Origin: Rahnella inusitata
GTDB lineage: Bacteria; Pseudomonadota; Gammaproteobacteria; Enterobacterales; Enterobacteriaceae
Direction: 5' to 3'
NCBI RefSeq assembly: GCF_003263515.1
Contig: NZ_JYDE01000037.1
Span: forward strand, 1 to 64,000
Length of the DNA: 64,000 nt
Of this stretch, positions 31,607-43,153 are shown piece after piece. The position numbers and the translations under genes are program-made. Positions within the stretch are counted from its first letter, which is position 1, and each line of letters opens with the position of its first letter. Under the pieces are notes generated by a model. That model had not been told where the DNA came from, did no database searches, and was given only the letters and a program-made list of their open reading frames with translations.

Positions 31607-33187
31607 TTATTCATCAACCGGTTGCATGGCCTGGGTGGATTTCTCATAACGCGCCAGCCAGATCGGGAATACCTCAATCGGCATCGGCCTGGCAAAATAG
31701 TATCCCTGCAGGGAATCGACTTTGCGTTTACGCAGATAATCGACCTGTTCACGAGTTTCGACACCTTCGGCAATCAGCTTGAGATTCAGCCGCTGCGCCA
31801 GCGTGATGATGGTATCGGTAACCGTTGCGTTGATCGCATCAGTACCAATCGAGGCGGTAAACGCCTGGTCTATCTTCAGCACGTCCGGGTTCAGCGTTTT
31901 CAAATAACTCAGTGAACTGTGGCCGGTACCGAAATCATCGATCGCCAGTAATATCCCCATCTCTTTCAACTGTGAAATCTCGGCGGCTCGCAATTCCTGC
32001 AAGCGCGTGCGCTCAGTCAGTTCCAGCATTAGCGAGACAGAAGGCTGTGCAGGCAGCCAGATTTTGCGGATGTCATCCACAATTTCCATATTATTAAAAT
32101 GCTGCGCGGCGACGTTAATACTGACGTAAAAACCGGAAGTGGCGGGGAAGACGGAGAGATTATCGGTAACCGTTTTAATCAGATAGCGTGTCAGCCCGAT
32201 GATAAGCCCATGCTGTTCTGCCAGCGGAATAAAAACATCGGGCGAAACCCATTCCTGTCGGCGATTCTTCCAGCGCATCAGCGTTTCGACACCAATACAG
32301 CGGCCATCGACACTGTTGATAATCGGCTGACAATAGACTTTGAATTCGCGGTGCGAAATCCCGTGGCTTATCGGATACGCCAGACTGATCCGGCTGCCGG
32401 ATAACAAATAGACCGCCGTTGCGGTCAGCAAACTGATCAGCACCGAAAGAGGAAGATGGGAAGCCAGTTCTGACCAGGCCAGTGCGGACGCTTCCTCACC
32501 ATAAATCGACACGGAAAAATCATAGTTCGGTGATTTTACGGTCAGCAACGGCCGCTGCGGTAAATTCAAGCTTTGCATGATTTCATTCTTGCCATATTCG
32601 AGGCTTTGCTTCACCACGTTCAGGACAATATGGCGCGCATACGGAGGCTGTGGTTCAAGCAGGAAATTCGACAGGATCCCGATGTTATAGACGAACAGTT
32701 CACCGTTAAGATTATCAGCCGTGGCAGGTTGCCAGAGTAGCAAAGTAGGAATATCTAACCTGCTTAATTTTGCTGCGCGAAGCTCCAGCCGCGTTCGGCC
32801 CTGAGCGATATCCGGCAGGGTTTTGCTGAAACTCAGATCCAGCGCGCCAATTAGGCTTGAACAGGTAATTGTGCCATTGGTCACCAGCGTGATAGAACGC
32901 AAGGTTTGCATGCGTGCCACTGTTTGCTGCATGGCAGGTTGTAACTCACGACAGGTGAGCGCCGGGTCAACGGGTGTTTTTCGCGCGGCCTGGGAAGCCG
33001 GTTCAAGGAGTTTTTCGAGTTTTTCAACGGTGTGCATCGCCACGCGTTGTTGATCCGCAGAGATAACCCGACTTTGTTCGTAAATACGAATACCCAGCGT
33101 AAGAATAAGGGTCAATAAACCCATAGCGCCGGCCAACGCAAGGCGATAGTAGCGATACTTCGCAAGTCCGGTCTGGGAGAACAGCAT
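31607..33187 (-). CDS. pdeD: c-di-GMP phosphodiesterase with CSS sensor (PdeD)
   Basis: 526 residues. A membrane helix at about 16-38, a periplasmic CSS domain with the motif CSS in TITCSSLIGA, a second helix near 240-258, then an EAL domain. The EAL signature reads ETL (GVETLMRW); E. coli PdeD has EIL at this place and is active. The other catalytic residues are present: Asn in SINVAA, Glu in LELTER, the DD of IDDFGTG, Lys in VLKID, Glu in AEGVE and Gln in QGYYFARP. The ATG at 33187 has AAGGAT upstream. Known CSS enzymes are regulated by the redox state of the periplasmic Cys pair. The position between yoaE and sdaA is as in E. coli. Confidence 0.92.
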   Translation of the reverse strand: MLFSQTGLAKYRYYRLALAGAMGLLTLILTLGIRIYEQSRVISADQQRVAMHTVEKLEKLLEPASQAARKTPVDPALTCRELQPAMQQTVARMQTLRSITLVTNGTITCSSLIGALDLSFSKTLPDIAQGRTRLELRAAKLSRLDIPTLLLWQPATADNLNGELFVYNIGILSNFLLEPQPPYARHIVLNVVKQSLEYGKNEIMQSLNLPQRPLLTVKSPNYDFSVSIYGEEASALAWSELASHLPLSVLISLLTATAVYLLSGSRISLAYPISHGISHREFKVYCQPIINSVDGRCIGVETLMRWKNRRQEWVSPDVFIPLAEQHGLIIGLTRYLIKTVTDNLSVFPATSGFYVSINVAAQHFNNMEIVDDIRKIWLPAQPSVSLMLELTERTRLQELRAAEISQLKEMGILLAIDDFGTGHSSLSYLKTLNPDVLKIDQAFTASIGTDAINATVTDTIITLAQRLNLKLIAEGVETREQVDYLRKRKVDSLQGYYFARPMPIEVFPIWLARYEKSTQAMQPVDE

Positions 33188-33623
33188 CGTTCTAATCCTT
33201 GTATCCCGTGTAATGTGCAGGCTCACAAATAGTCATTTATAAAGGGTTTACCTGGGCGTAACAGCCGTTTTGTTATTATTGATAGTAGCTGTAAATCGAA
33301 GCAGGCTCTTTCTCTTTATCGGGTGTAAAACTGAAAGAAAATCCCTGTCTGTGACGTTGTCACGCATTTTACACCTGTGAATCCTGGACGTTTGAGCGCT
33401 AGAACCTATTGAAGCAGCCTGAGTGGCTAAACACGCGGAAATCAGCATGCCGTACCCGCGGGGTATAAAGCAAGTGTCATATCCATTATGTATTGATAAT
33501 ACAAAAGGTTGTTCTTAGCGAAGAGTTAATGGCTACACGATAGTACCGGTGCGGTATTTTGTGCGTCACACAGCCAAAAGTCATCTGGCAATGTGACGCA
33601 GCCAAGAGAAAAACTCAGTAATA
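33188..33623. other. intergenic region between pdeD and sdaA
   Basis: 436 bases without a gene. Near 33570 a dyad (GCGTCAC and GTGACGC arms about 25 bases apart) lies downstream of the sdaA stop on the minus strand and may end that transcript. A second short dyad GTGAC-GTT-GTCAC is at about 33352. The pdeD promoter must lie here, but no strong promoter was picked out. Confidence 0.45.
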
Positions 33624-34988
33624 TCAGTCGCACTGCACCTTGATCGCCAGACCACCGCGTGACGTTTCGCGGTATTTGGCGTTCATGTCTTTGCCCGTTT
33701 CGTACATGGTTTCAATCACTTTATCGAGAGAAACCCGTGGCTCACTGGTGCGGCGCAGCGCCATGCGTGCCGAGTTAATGGCTTTCACCGACGCGATAGC
33801 ATTACGCTCGATGCAGGGCACCTGAACCTGACCGGCCACCGGATCACAGGTCAGCCCCAGATTGTGCTCCATACCGATTTCCGCCGCCACGCAAACCTGC
33901 TCAGGACTGCCGCCCAGTAATTCAGTCAGACCGGCGGCGGCCATTGAACAGGCCACGCCGACTTCGCCCTGGCAGCCCACTTCCGCACCTGAAATCGACG
34001 CGTTCATCTTATAAAGAATGCCGATAGCGCCGGAGGTGAGGAAATAGCGCAGATAAATATCCGGGCTGACGGACTGAATGTACTTGTCATAATACGCCAG
34101 CACCGCCGGAACAATCCCGCAGGCACCGTTAGTCGGAGCAGTGACCACGCGGCCACCGGCGGCGTTTTCTTCGTTCACCGCCAGCGCAAACATATTCACC
34201 CAGTCGATCACGTTCATCGGGTCTTTAGACAGCTGATCGTTGGACACCAGCATCCGGCGCAGAGCCGATGCCCGGCGCGGAACACGCAGCGGGCCGGGAA
34301 GCACGCCTTCAGTGTTTAAACCGCGATCGATACACGCCTGCATGGTGTGCCAGATTTTCTCGAAATATTGCTCAATCTCTTGCTTACTGTGCTGTGCAAG
34401 CTCGTTTTGCATCATCAAGCCGGAGAGCGAGAGGCCATTTTCTTTGCACTTTGCCAGCATTTCACTGGCCGAATTAAAGCTGAACGGAACGGACACTTCG
34501 TCCAGTACCGGCTGGCCGAAATGCTCATCATCGACGATAAAACCACCGCCAACCGAATAATACGTTTTGCTGTACACCAGTTTGTCACCGGCAAACGCGT
34601 GGATCTGCATGGCGTTTTCATGGCGCGGCAGGTTCTCGCTGCGAAACACCATACCGGTGTCACGCGGGAAATCGACTTCGTGCTGAGTGGTGCCGAGCGG
34701 CAAACGCTCACGCTGCTCAACGTCGCGGATAAAGTGCGGAATGCCGTCGATGTCAACGGTGTCAGGCTGGTTACCGGCCAGACCTAAAATAATGGCGATA
34801 TCTGTGTGGTGGCCTTTACCTGTCAGCGACAGGGAGCCAAAAACGTCCACGGCGACACGCGTAACGGCAGGCATCATGCCCTGTTCAAGCAGGTCATCAG
34901 CGAACTGTTTACCGGCTTTCATCGGGCCCAAAGTATGGGAACTGGAAGGGCCAATCCCGACCTTGAACATGTCGAAAACGCTAATCAC
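33624..34988 (-). CDS. sdaA: L-serine dehydratase (iron-sulfur type)
   Basis: Deaminates L-serine to pyruvate and ammonia using a [4Fe-4S] cluster. 454 residues, the same as E. coli SdaA. Start [19 protein letters not shown]; the cluster-binding Cys residues lie in [26 protein letters not shown] and [18 protein letters not shown]. Transcribed alone between pdeD and nudL. An almost perfect 32-base dyad lies in its upstream region. Confidence 0.97.
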   Translation of the reverse strand: MISVFDMFKVGIGPSSSHTLGPMKAGKQFADDLLEQGMMPAVTRVAVDVFGSLSLTGKGHHTDIAIILGLAGNQPDTVDIDGIPHFIRDVEQRERLPLGTTQHEVDFPRDTGMVFRSENLPRHENAMQIHAFAGDKLVYSKTYYSVGGGFIVDDEHFGQPVLDEVSVPFSFNSASEMLAKCKENGLSLSGLMMQNELAQHSKQEIEQYFEKIWHTMQACIDRGLNTEGVLPGPLRVPRRASALRRMLVSNDQLSKDPMNVIDWVNMFALAVNEENAAGGRVVTAPTNGACGIVPAVLAYYDKYIQSVSPDIYLRYFLTSGAIGILYKMNASISGAEVGCQGEVGVACSMAAAGLTELLGGSPEQVCVAAEIGMEHNLGLTCDPVAGQVQVPCIERNAIASVKAINSARMALRRTSEPRVSLDKVIETMYETGKDMNAKYRETSRGGLAIKVQCD

Positions 34989-35098
34989 GTCGAATACTCC
35001 TGTAATGGAAAACGGCAGGGAACGGGATCCCTGACAGCCACAAATGAATTTGTGGCTAGATCTATAGTGTAAAAGGGCTTTGGGGCAAAAGTGTCTAT

Positions 35099-35130
35099 TT
35101 TCGCATGAAATAAACTTATTTGATGCGAAA
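35099..35130. promoter_or_regulatory. long dyad upstream of sdaA
   Basis: Arms TTTCGCAT-G-AAATAA and TTATTT-G-ATGCGAAA meet across two bases with a single symmetric G/G mismatch. It lies 111 bases before the sdaA start and 27 bases past the nudL stop. It may be an operator for sdaA or a terminator-like hairpin for pabB-nudL; there is no long T run, which favours a protein site. Confidence 0.45.
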
Positions 35131-35156
35131 GTGTGATCGATGTGTAACCACTGAGG

Positions 35157-35759
35157 TCAGTCTTTAACCTGCCGGGCCAGCTGACGAATGATCGACGCCG
35201 TTAATCCCCAGACAAATTGCTGCTGATACCAGGATAAATACACCCGGTGATGAGTGCCACGGCGATGAATATCCAGAGAATGATAGCGGGCCAGATCGAA
35301 AGCTTCCTGAAGCGGCATTTCGAATATTTCCGCCACTTCATCTTCCGCCGGATGGAAGGTGACATCCACCGGCAGCAAGCCGATCACCGGCGTGACCTGA
35401 AAACCGCTGCTGCTGTCCTGCGGGGCTAAAGTGCCTAATATATGTACCTGCTCCGGAGGTATCGCGACCTCTTCCTGCGTCTCGCGCAGCGCAGTGGCGA
35501 TAATCGACGCATCCGTGGCATCCGCCGCTCCGCCCGGAAACGCCACCTGACCGGCGTGCTTGCGCAGGCTGTCTGAGCGGCGGGTCAGCAAAATAGTGGG
35601 TTCTTCGCGGCAAATAATCGGGATCAACACTGCTGCATGGCGGGTGCCGCGTAGCAGCGGCGCGGGCCTGCGCGGCTGCTGTAACTGAAAGCGCAGAATG
35701 AAATCTTTCACTGCGGGCGAAAATGTCTGCACCGGCGGGTGTTGTTCCAGCAAACTCAT
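35157..35759 (-). CDS. nudL: Nudix hydrolase NudL (CoA pyrophosphatase family)
   Basis: 200 residues. The CoA-pyrophosphatase motif [20 protein letters not shown] directly precedes the Nudix box with RETQEEV. Family members split CoA into 3',5'-ADP and phosphopantetheine. Its ATG overlaps the pabB stop as ATGA, so translation is coupled, as in E. coli pabB-nudL. Confidence 0.95.
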   Translation of the reverse strand: MSLLEQHPPVQTFSPAVKDFILRFQLQQPRRPAPLLRGTRHAAVLIPIICREEPTILLTRRSDSLRKHAGQVAFPGGAADATDASIIATALRETQEEVAIPPEQVHILGTLAPQDSSSGFQVTPVIGLLPVDVTFHPAEDEVAEIFEMPLQEAFDLARYHSLDIHRRGTHHRVYLSWYQQQFVWGLTASIIRQLARQVKD

Positions 35760-37132
35760 GGCTGAGCATCTCCTAACTGCGGCAAAATGCGGGCGATTTT
35801 ATCAAACGTCTCCTGATATTCTGCCTGTTCCTGACTGTCCGCAACAATCCCGCCGCCCGCCCAGCAATAGATTTTACCCTGTTCAGTCAGCAGAGTGCGG
35901 ATGGTGATATTGCTGTCCATCGTGCCACAGCAGCTGATGTAAGCAATACTGCCGCAATAACCGTTGCGGCGCTGGGGTTCGAGTTCTTCGATAATTTCCA
36001 TCGCGCGGACTTTTGGCGCACCGGTGATAGAGCCGCCTGGAAAACAGGCACGCAGCAGGGCGCTGGCATGGCAGTTAGCCGGTAATTCGGCGGTAATCGT
36101 GCTGACCAGATGATGCACCGCGGGGAAGGGTTCGACGACAAACAATTCCGGCACCCGCACGCTGCCGGGCATCGCCACCCGGCCAATGTCATTACGCAGT
36201 AAATCGACGATCATCAAATTCTCGGCGCGGTCCTTTTCCGATGCTGCCAGACGTTCCGCCTGACGGGCATCTTCGGCCGGATCTTCACAGCGCGGCAGCG
36301 TGCCTTTAATTGGTCGCGTCTGTATCTGCTGGTCTTTCAGCCAGATAAAGCGTTCGGGAGAAAGGCTGAGCACGGCGTTTTCCGGCAACCGCAGAAACGC
36401 CGAGAAGGGCGCGCGGTTGGCCTGATTCAGCCGCAGAAACGCCTGCCATTCATCACCCTGATAGGCCGTGGCGAACCGTTGCGCCAGATTGATTTGATAG
36501 CAGTCGCCGCTGTGAATGTATTCCTGAATCCGGCGGAATTTCACGCCGTATTCTTCGCGACTCATATTGGCCTGCCACGGCGCATCAAGGTGGAAAGGCA
36601 GCCTGTTCACCGGTTGCGTATGCTGTTCCAGCCAGCGTATACGCGCCTGAATATCGCCATGACACACCAGAGTCAGACGCTGTAAATGGTGATCGGCAAT
36701 GAGCGCCCAGTCATAAATACCGACTGCCATGTCCGGAAGCGTTATGTCGCGCTGCGCGATGTCTGGCAGCGTCTCAACGCGGCGGCCCAAATCGTAGCCA
36801 AACAGGCCGAGTGCACCGCCCAGAAACGGAAAGTCATCAGAGGTTTCTGCCTGCAGTTTTGAGGCGGAGAGCTGTTCTTCCAGCAACGCAAACGGATCTT
36901 CTTTCCGTGATGCCACGGTACCCTTACTCGAGATATGCGTGACCACACCGCGTGTGGTCAGAGTAACCAGCGGATCGGCGACCAGAATATCGAAGCGGTT
37001 GTGCTGATGTTGCGCTGCGCCGGAATGCAGCAGCATTGCCCACGGCAAAACTGAAAGCGGCGCGAACTGCGTCAGCAGGGCGTCCGGCTGATACGGCAAA
37101 GGGTGGAAAGCAAGGGAGTGAGCGGGTTGCAT
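35756..37132 (-). CDS. pabB: aminodeoxychorismate synthase component I
   Basis: With PabA it converts chorismate and glutamine-derived ammonia to 4-amino-4-deoxychorismate for folate. 458 residues (E. coli 453). The chorismate-binding core is intact: RPIKGT with the catalytic Lys, [29 protein letters not shown] and AGGGIVADS. It ends in a four-base overlap with nudL and is divergent from yoaH across 179 bases. Confidence 0.96.
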   Translation of the reverse strand: MQPAHSLAFHPLPYQPDALLTQFAPLSVLPWAMLLHSGAAQHQHNRFDILVADPLVTLTTRGVVTHISSKGTVASRKEDPFALLEEQLSASKLQAETSDDFPFLGGALGLFGYDLGRRVETLPDIAQRDITLPDMAVGIYDWALIADHHLQRLTLVCHGDIQARIRWLEQHTQPVNRLPFHLDAPWQANMSREEYGVKFRRIQEYIHSGDCYQINLAQRFATAYQGDEWQAFLRLNQANRAPFSAFLRLPENAVLSLSPERFIWLKDQQIQTRPIKGTLPRCEDPAEDARQAERLAASEKDRAENLMIVDLLRNDIGRVAMPGSVRVPELFVVEPFPAVHHLVSTITAELPANCHASALLRACFPGGSITGAPKVRAMEIIEELEPQRRNGYCGSIAYISCCGTMDSNITIRTLLTEQGKIYCWAGGGIVADSQEQAEYQETFDKIARILPQLGDAQP

Positions 37133-37311
37133 GACGGGTTTCAGTTTCTCTGGCGCGATGAATGACGTTACAGGCCTGCGATCCTAACATAGATTCCGCC
37201 CCCGGAAACCAGCACAGGCGATTTGCATGAATAAGGCGTATACTGTGCAACCCCGCAGCCTGCGGGCGTTGTTTATCTTGCAACAATCACCACGTACAAC
37301 AGGAACCTCCC

Positions 37312-37491
37312 ATGCTGACAGGTATGCCTTCACTATCACATAACGAACAAGAACAGGCCGCCGATCGTATCCGCCAGTTAATGGAAAACGGCATGAGCAG
37401 CGGCGAAGCCATTGCCACCGTTGCGGCAGAAATCCGTGAAACGCATAAAGGCGATCGCGTGACCGTCATTTTTGATGACGAAGACGAATAA
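37312..37491 (+). CDS. yoaH: UPF0181 protein YoaH
   Basis: 59 residues, the same length as E. coli YoaH and clearly collinear: [19 protein letters not shown] then [16 protein letters not shown], ending FDDEDE. A small acidic cytosolic protein of unknown function, always beside pabB in relatives. AGGAA precedes the ATG. Confidence 0.93.
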   Translation: MLTGMPSLSHNEQEQAADRIRQLMENGMSSGEAIATVAAEIRETHKGDRVTVIFDDEDE

Positions 37492-37533
37492 CATCCCGTC
37501 CTGAAAGTGTTCTCTTTCAGGTACGTTGTGATG

Positions 37534-37573
37534 AAAAAAAACCGGAGCCTTTGCAGGCGTCCGGTTTTTTTTG
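37534..37573. terminator. bidirectional terminator between yoaH and purT
   Basis: A-run, ACCGGA, an internal GCCTTTGCAGGC hairpin and TCCGGT followed by a T-run. It serves both convergent genes. Confidence 0.9.
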
Positions 37574-37590
37574 TGCGAAATTCGCAGGAA

Positions 37591-38769
37591 TTAACCTTTC
37601 ACGACCACCGCAGCGGCGGCCTGTTTGGCCTGTTCTACCGCATCTTCGACGTTATCTGCAATCGCCAGCGCAACGCCCAGACGGCGTTTTCCGCTGATTT
37701 CCGGCTTGCCGAACAGGCGAATCTGATTGTAACCGGTCAGCGCATTTTCCAGACCGCTGAAGGTGACGTTGCTGCTGGTCAGCTCAGGCAGAATAACGGC
37801 AGAGGCGGAAGGGCCGAACTGGCGGATATTGCCCACCGGCAGGCCAAGAAAGGCGCGAACGTGCAGGGCAAACTCGGAGAGATCCTGAGAAATCAGCGTC
37901 ACCATGCCGGTATCGTGCGGGCGCGGTGAAACTTCGCTGAAGATCACATCGTCGCCGCACACAAACAGTTCGACGCCAAACAGACCTTTGCCGCCAAGGG
38001 CTTTTACGACTTTTTCGGCAATCTCTTTCGCACGTTGCAGGGCCAGTTCGGTCATTTGCTGTGGCTGCCAGGATTCCCGGTAATCTCCGTCTTCCTGACG
38101 ATGGCCGATTGGCGCGCAGAAGTGGATGCCATCAACGGCGCTGATGGTCAGCAAAGTTATCTCAAAATCAAATTTCACCAGGCCTTCTACAATGACGCGA
38201 CCGCCACCGGCACGACCGCCTTGCTGCGCGTAATCCCAGGCGGTTTGCAGCTGTTCTGCGCTTCGGATCAGGCTTTGGCCCTTACCCGATGAGCTCATAA
38301 CCGGCTTGATAATGCACGGGTAACCGATTGCGTCTACAGCCTGACGAAAAGAGGCTTCGTCATCCGCAAACTGGTAAGTAGACGTCGGCAGTTGCAGCGT
38401 TTCGGCAGCCAGACGACGGATCCCTTCGCGGTTCATGGTCAGGCGCGTGGCTTCGGCGCAAGGCACCACGTTGTGACCCTGTTTTTCCAGCTCGACCAGC
38501 ATACTGGTGGCGATAGCTTCGATTTCCGGCACGATGAAGTCAGGACGTTCGCTTTCGATAACCTGTTTCAGGGCGTCGCCGTCCAGCATATTAATGACAT
38601 GGCTGCGATGAGCGACCTGCATTGCCGGTGCATCGGCGTAACGATCCACGGCGATCACTTCCAGGCCAAGACGCTGGCATTCAATCGCCACTTCTTTCCC
38701 GAGTTCGCCAGAGCCTAACAACATGACGCGGGTGGCGCCGGTGCGCAGTGCAGTACCAATGGTTAACAT
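37591..38769 (-). CDS. purT: formate-dependent GAR transformylase
   Basis: ATP-grasp enzyme making formyl-GAR from GAR, formate and ATP in purine synthesis, independent of folate. 392 residues from ATG 38769, the E. coli length; the frame extends upstream to 38886 without support. Motifs: [19 protein letters not shown] at the N terminus, [11 protein letters not shown] (ATP loop) and [15 protein letters not shown]. It is divergent from dbpA. Confidence 0.97.
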   Translation of the reverse strand: MLTIGTALRTGATRVMLLGSGELGKEVAIECQRLGLEVIAVDRYADAPAMQVAHRSHVINMLDGDALKQVIESERPDFIVPEIEAIATSMLVELEKQGHNVVPCAEATRLTMNREGIRRLAAETLQLPTSTYQFADDEASFRQAVDAIGYPCIIKPVMSSSGKGQSLIRSAEQLQTAWDYAQQGGRAGGGRVIVEGLVKFDFEITLLTISAVDGIHFCAPIGHRQEDGDYRESWQPQQMTELALQRAKEIAEKVVKALGGKGLFGVELFVCGDDVIFSEVSPRPHDTGMVTLISQDLSEFALHVRAFLGLPVGNIRQFGPSASAVILPELTSSNVTFSGLENALTGYNQIRLFGKPEISGKRRLGVALAIADNVEDAVEQAKQAAAAVVVKG

Positions 38770-39029
38770 AGCTTCGTACCCAGATCTGTGATGAAGAAAA
38801 ATGAGAATTTCGGCGCGCAGTATATCTGAATTAATGGGCAACGAAAACGATTGCGCAGCAGGTTCGCCGAATTCGTCGCGGAGCAAAGCAGGGCGTCCAA
38901 GGGATTTTTTCAGCCAGTTTTCTGCCGTTTAAGGCAGTCAGCGGGCGTCTCTGTTATCATTTAGCCAAACCATGGCGTCAGACCACCTGCCGCTGCTTCG
39001 ATTTTTGCCTCACATAAAGAGTTATCGCC

Positions 39030-40412
39030 TTGAGCACGCATTCCTTTTCAGCCCTGACACTGCCCGCTGAGCAACTTTCTAACCTGACCGAACTGGGTTA
39101 TACCGAAATGACCCCGATTCAGGCCGCTTCACTGCCTGCCATTTTGCAGGGGCAGGACGTCCTGGCCAAAGCCAAAACCGGTAGTGGCAAAACAGCTGCA
39201 TTCGGGATCGGTTTGCTGAACAGTATCACCGTGGCGCAGTTCTACGCTCAGGCGCTGGTATTGTGTCCGACCCGCGAACTGGCGGATCAGGTGAGTAAAG
39301 AGTTACGTCGTCTGGCTCGCTTTACCCAGAACATCAAGATTCTGACCCTCTGCGGCGGCCAGTCAATCGGCCCGCAGCTGGAATCACTGGTTCGTCAGCC
39401 GCATATCGTGGTGGGGACGCCGGGGCGTATTCAGGAACATTTGCGTAAAGGCACCCTGAAGTTGGATCAGCTGAAAGTGCTGGTGCTGGATGAAGCCGAC
39501 CGCATGCTGGACATGGGCTTTAGCGAAGACATTGAAGACGTGGTCAGCTACACGCCGCCCGCCCGTCAGACGCTGCTGTTCTCCGCGACGTATCCGGACG
39601 GCATCGAGCGTATTAGTTCTAAATTCCAGCGTCAGCCGTTGAAGGTCGAAATCGAAGGCGAAGAAGACGTTGCGGATATCAAGCAGGTCTTTATCGAAGC
39701 CGACAAACATCAGCGTTTGTCGCTGCTGGCAGCGGTGCTGTATCAGCATCAGCCCACGTCCTGCGTGGTGTTCTGTAACACTAAGCGCGATTGTCAGGAT
39801 GTCTGCGATGCGCTGTCCGCCAAAGGCATCAGCGCACTGGCGCTAAACGGCGATCTTGAACAGCGTGACCGTGACCGTGTGCTGGTACGTTTCTCCAATG
39901 GCAGTTGCCGCGTGCTGGTCGCCACCGACGTGGCGGCGCGCGGGCTGGACATCAAAGATCTCGGTCTGGTGATCAATTACGAGCTGTCGTTCGACCCTGA
40001 AGTGCATATCCACCGCGTAGGCCGTACTGGCCGTGCAGGCACCAGCGGTCTGGCCGTCAGTTTAGTCACGCCGCAGGAAATGGGGCGTGTTCACGCACTG
40101 GAAGATTATACCCGTCAGACCTTTGTCTGGCAGCCGGCTGCGCAGGCGTTGGCCGCTACGCCGGTGGCGCTGGATCCTGTCATGGCTACCCTGTGCATCG
40201 ATGGTGGCCGTAAAGCCAAAATCCGCCCCGGTGATATTCTCGGCGCGCTGACCGGTGAAGCCGGCCTGACCGCTGCCGAAGTCGGTAAAATTGATATGTT
40301 CCCAATCCACGCGTACGTGGCGATTCGTCAGAAGAGTGCCAAAAAGGCGTTGCAGCGTTTGCAGGAAGGGAAGATCAAAGGCAAGAACTGCAAAGCCATC
40401 ATCTTACGGTAA
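39030..40412 (+). CDS. dbpA: ATP-dependent RNA helicase DbpA
   Basis: DEAD-box helicase for late 50S assembly, targeted to hairpin 92 of 23S rRNA by its C-terminal RNA-binding domain. 460 residues. Motifs: Q motif MTPIQAASLP, AKTGSGKTAAF, PTRELA, VLDEADRMLDMGF, SAT, and VATDVAARGLDI with HRVGRTGRAG; the C-terminal domain has TLCIDGGRKAKIRPGDILGAL. The start is TTG at 39030 with AAGAG nearby, giving MSTHSFSALTLP. In E. coli dbpA lies elsewhere, so its insertion between purT and yebF is a difference in order. Confidence 0.95.
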   Translation: MSTHSFSALTLPAEQLSNLTELGYTEMTPIQAASLPAILQGQDVLAKAKTGSGKTAAFGIGLLNSITVAQFYAQALVLCPTRELADQVSKELRRLARFTQNIKILTLCGGQSIGPQLESLVRQPHIVVGTPGRIQEHLRKGTLKLDQLKVLVLDEADRMLDMGFSEDIEDVVSYTPPARQTLLFSATYPDGIERISSKFQRQPLKVEIEGEEDVADIKQVFIEADKHQRLSLLAAVLYQHQPTSCVVFCNTKRDCQDVCDALSAKGISALALNGDLEQRDRDRVLVRFSNGSCRVLVATDVAARGLDIKDLGLVINYELSFDPEVHIHRVGRTGRAGTSGLAVSLVTPQEMGRVHALEDYTRQTFVWQPAAQALAATPVALDPVMATLCIDGGRKAKIRPGDILGALTGEAGLTAAEVGKIDMFPIHAYVAIRQKSAKKALQRLQEGKIKGKNCKAIILR

Positions 40413-40487
40413 GCATTATGCGTTGTTCGTCATATTGTTAATGTTGTGTTATTACCTTGTTGGGGATTATATTATCTATCGCAAGCG

Positions 40488-40530
40488 ATGACCTTGTCAG
40501 TTGTAGGGATATAAATCCTGCAAGGTCACT
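40488..40530. other. stem-loop between dbpA and yebF
   Basis: Arms TGACCTTG and CAAGGTCA enclose 22 bases that themselves pair (AGGGAT and ATCCT). It lies 75 bases after the dbpA stop and 34 bases before yebF. It could be a terminator without T tail, or part of the yebF leader. Confidence 0.4.
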
Positions 40531-40563
40531 GGTAATGATCGACAAAAAGCGGGAAGACGAACA

Positions 40564-40929
40564 ATGAAAAAGATGATCTCAGGCGTAGTGATCGCCATAG
40601 CAGGAATGAGCGGGATGACTCAGGTAGCGCAGGCTGCGGAGCCTGAAGTCAGAACGGCAACGGTCGCGCCTTGCTCTACCGCCAGCAAAGATGAGATTGC
40701 GGCGCTGGTTAAACGTGATTTCCTGCAAAACCGCATTCCGCGCTGGGATGCGGACAAGAAAACGCTCGGCACGTCTACGCCGGTGGCGTGGGTGGCGCCT
40801 GACAGTATCGGCGGCGATAACGCGAAGTGGACCATTCCGCTGAAAGTTCGCGGCGATCACACCGACAAAACGTATCAGGTGACACTCAATTGCCAGCTCG
40901 GTGAAATCAGTTACAGCACGCCAGTCTGA
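40564..40929 (+). CDS. yebF: YebF family exported protein
   Basis: 121 residues with a signal peptide ending VAQAAE. The mature part [38 protein letters not shown] and [11 protein letters not shown] parallels E. coli YebF, a small protein exported to the medium through OmpF/OmpC. Two mature Cys residues (about 37 and 109) match its disulfide. Function is unknown; the colicin M immunity protein Cmi shares the fold. Confidence 0.9.
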   Translation: MKKMISGVVIAIAGMSGMTQVAQAAEPEVRTATVAPCSTASKDEIAALVKRDFLQNRIPRWDADKKTLGTSTPVAWVAPDSIGGDNAKWTIPLKVRGDHTDKTYQVTLNCQLGEISYSTPV

Positions 40930-41048
40930 GTTATACCTGCGTCCGTTTCCTTGGGCGGACGCATTATTCCTTTCATTTCCGTCTCTTGGTTTCCCCGCCT
41001 AAACCTGTCACTCTTGTCATACCACTAAGAGGACAAAGAGATCCCGCG

Positions 41049-43088
41049 ATGATGACACCTCCAAAGGCTGAGAAACGCCCTAAAATCCTGAGCGCGCACG
41101 GTACTGAACGCGTCGATAACTATTACTGGCTGCGTGACGATGACCGCACCGATCCTCAGGTTCTGGCTTATCTCACAGCTGAAAATGAATACACCGATGA
41201 GGCCATGAAACCGCATCAGGCGCTGCGCGAAACACTCTATGGCGAGATGGTGGCGCGCATTGCCCAGCAGGATCATTCTGTTCCTTATGTTAAACACGGT
41301 TTCCGCTATCAGACCCGCTACGAGCCGGGCAACGAATACGCCATTTATCTGCGCCAGCCTGCTGACGAACACGAACAGTGGGCGACCCTTATCGACGGTA
41401 ACGAGCGCGCCAAAGACAGTGAGTTTTATACGCTGGGCGGGCTCGATATCAGCCGTGATAACAAACGTATGGCCGTTGCTGAAGATTTTCTGTCACGCCG
41501 CCAGTACGACATCCGCATCAAAAATCTGGATGACGAAACCTGGGCTGACGATCTGCTGAAAAACACCTCCGGCAGCAGCGAATGGGCGAACGATTCTCAA
41601 ACGTTGTATTACGTGCGCAAACACAAGAAAACCCTCCTGCCATATCAGGTCTATCGCCACGTTGTCGGCACCGATCCGAAAACCGACAAACTGGTGTACG
41701 AAGAGAAAGACGACACGTTTTATGTCGGGCTGGATAAAACCACCTCAGAAAAATACATCCTTATCCATCTCGACAGCACCACGACATCCGAGATTTTGCT
41801 GCTCGATGCTGACGATCCGCAGGCAAAACCTCAGGTGTTTCTGTCGCGCCGTAAAGATCACGAGTACGCGCTGGATCATTACCTCGGCAAGTTCTATATC
41901 CGCTCGAACAAAGACGGCAAAAATTTCGGCCTGTATAAAAGTGATAACGGCGAAGAGTCCGGCTGGCAGGCGCTGATCGCACCGCGCGTAGAAGTGATGC
42001 TGGAAGGTTTCAGTCTGTTCCGAGACTGGCTGGTAGTGGAAGAGCGCGAACAGGGGCTGACGCATCTGCGTCAAATCCACTGGCAAACCGGCGAAGAAAA
42101 ATCGCTGGCGTTTGACGATCCGACCTACACCACCTGGCTGGCATACAACCCGGAACCGGATACCGCGCTGCTTCGCTACGGCTATTCTTCCATGACCACG
42201 CCAAGTACCTTGTTTGAGCTGGATCTGGATACGCAAGAACGCACCTTGCTCAAACAGCAGGAAGTGAAAGATTTTGATGCGGCGAATTACCGCAGCGAAC
42301 GGGTCTGGGTCACAGCCCGCGACGGCGTGAAAGTGCCGGTGTCGCTGGTCTACCGCCATGAACTTTTCAAACCGCACCAGAATCCGCTGATGCTTTACGG
42401 CTACGGTTCCTACGGCAGCAGTATGGATCCTGCTTTCAGCGGCAGTCGCCTCAGCCTGTTAGATCGCGGTTTTGTTTTCGCGCTGGCGCACATCCGCGGC
42501 GGTGCTGAGCTCGGTCAGCAATGGTATGACGACGGTAAACTGTTCAACAAACTGAACACTTTCCATGATTTCATCGATGTCACTAAAGAGCTGGTGGCCG
42601 AAGGCTATGGCGATGCGAAACAGGTCTATGCAATGGGCGGTAGTGCAGGCGGTTTGCTGATGGGGGCGATCATCAATCAGGCGCCGGAGTTGTATCACGG
42701 CATTGTTGCGCAGGTTCCGTTTGTCGACGTCGTCACCACGATGCTCGATGAGTCTATCCCGCTGACGACTGGCGAATACGACGAGTGGGGCAATCCGAAC
42801 GAAAAGCCTTATTACGACTACATGCTGCAATACAGCCCCTACGATCAGGTGCGTGCGCAGGCATATCCGCACATGCTGGTCACCACCGGTCTGCATGATT
42901 CTCAGGTGCAATACTGGGAACCGGCAAAATGGGTTGCCAGGCTGCGTGATGTGAAAACCGACAGCAATCAGCTACTGATGCACACGGATATGGATTCCGG
43001 GCATGGCGGCAAATCCGGTCGCTTTAAAGCTTACGAGGATATCGCGCTGGAGTACGCCTTCGTGGTAGCGCTGGCTTCGAAAAACTAA
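41049..43088 (+). CDS. ptrB: oligopeptidase B
   Basis: Cytosolic serine peptidase of the prolyl-oligopeptidase family that cuts short peptides after Arg or Lys. 679 residues from ATG 41049. An N-terminal beta-propeller is followed by the alpha/beta-hydrolase domain with Ser in [12 protein letters not shown], Asp in [14 protein letters not shown] and His in [10 protein letters not shown]. The acidic pair region [17 protein letters not shown] for P1 Arg/Lys is kept. The frame opens at TTG 40986, but AAGAGA favours 41049. Confidence 0.95.
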   Translation: MMTPPKAEKRPKILSAHGTERVDNYYWLRDDDRTDPQVLAYLTAENEYTDEAMKPHQALRETLYGEMVARIAQQDHSVPYVKHGFRYQTRYEPGNEYAIYLRQPADEHEQWATLIDGNERAKDSEFYTLGGLDISRDNKRMAVAEDFLSRRQYDIRIKNLDDETWADDLLKNTSGSSEWANDSQTLYYVRKHKKTLLPYQVYRHVVGTDPKTDKLVYEEKDDTFYVGLDKTTSEKYILIHLDSTTTSEILLLDADDPQAKPQVFLSRRKDHEYALDHYLGKFYIRSNKDGKNFGLYKSDNGEESGWQALIAPRVEVMLEGFSLFRDWLVVEEREQGLTHLRQIHWQTGEEKSLAFDDPTYTTWLAYNPEPDTALLRYGYSSMTTPSTLFELDLDTQERTLLKQQEVKDFDAANYRSERVWVTARDGVKVPVSLVYRHELFKPHQNPLMLYGYGSYGSSMDPAFSGSRLSLLDRGFVFALAHIRGGAELGQQWYDDGKLFNKLNTFHDFIDVTKELVAEGYGDAKQVYAMGGSAGGLLMGAIINQAPELYHGIVAQVPFVDVVTTMLDESIPLTTGEYDEWGNPNEKPYYDYMLQYSPYDQVRAQAYPHMLVTTGLHDSQVQYWEPAKWVARLRDVKTDSNQLLMHTDMDSGHGGKSGRFKAYEDIALEYAFVVALASKN

Positions 43089-43113
43089 ATCTAAAAAATT
43101 TCATCTAAATAAA

Positions 43114-43137
43114 AAAACCCGCGCTCGGCGGGTTTAT
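43114..43137 (+). terminator. intrinsic terminator after ptrB
   Basis: A-run, AACCCGC, loop GCTCG-like and GCGGGTT followed by TATT. Confidence 0.85.
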
Positions 43138-43153
43138 TCTACGAAGTACATTG

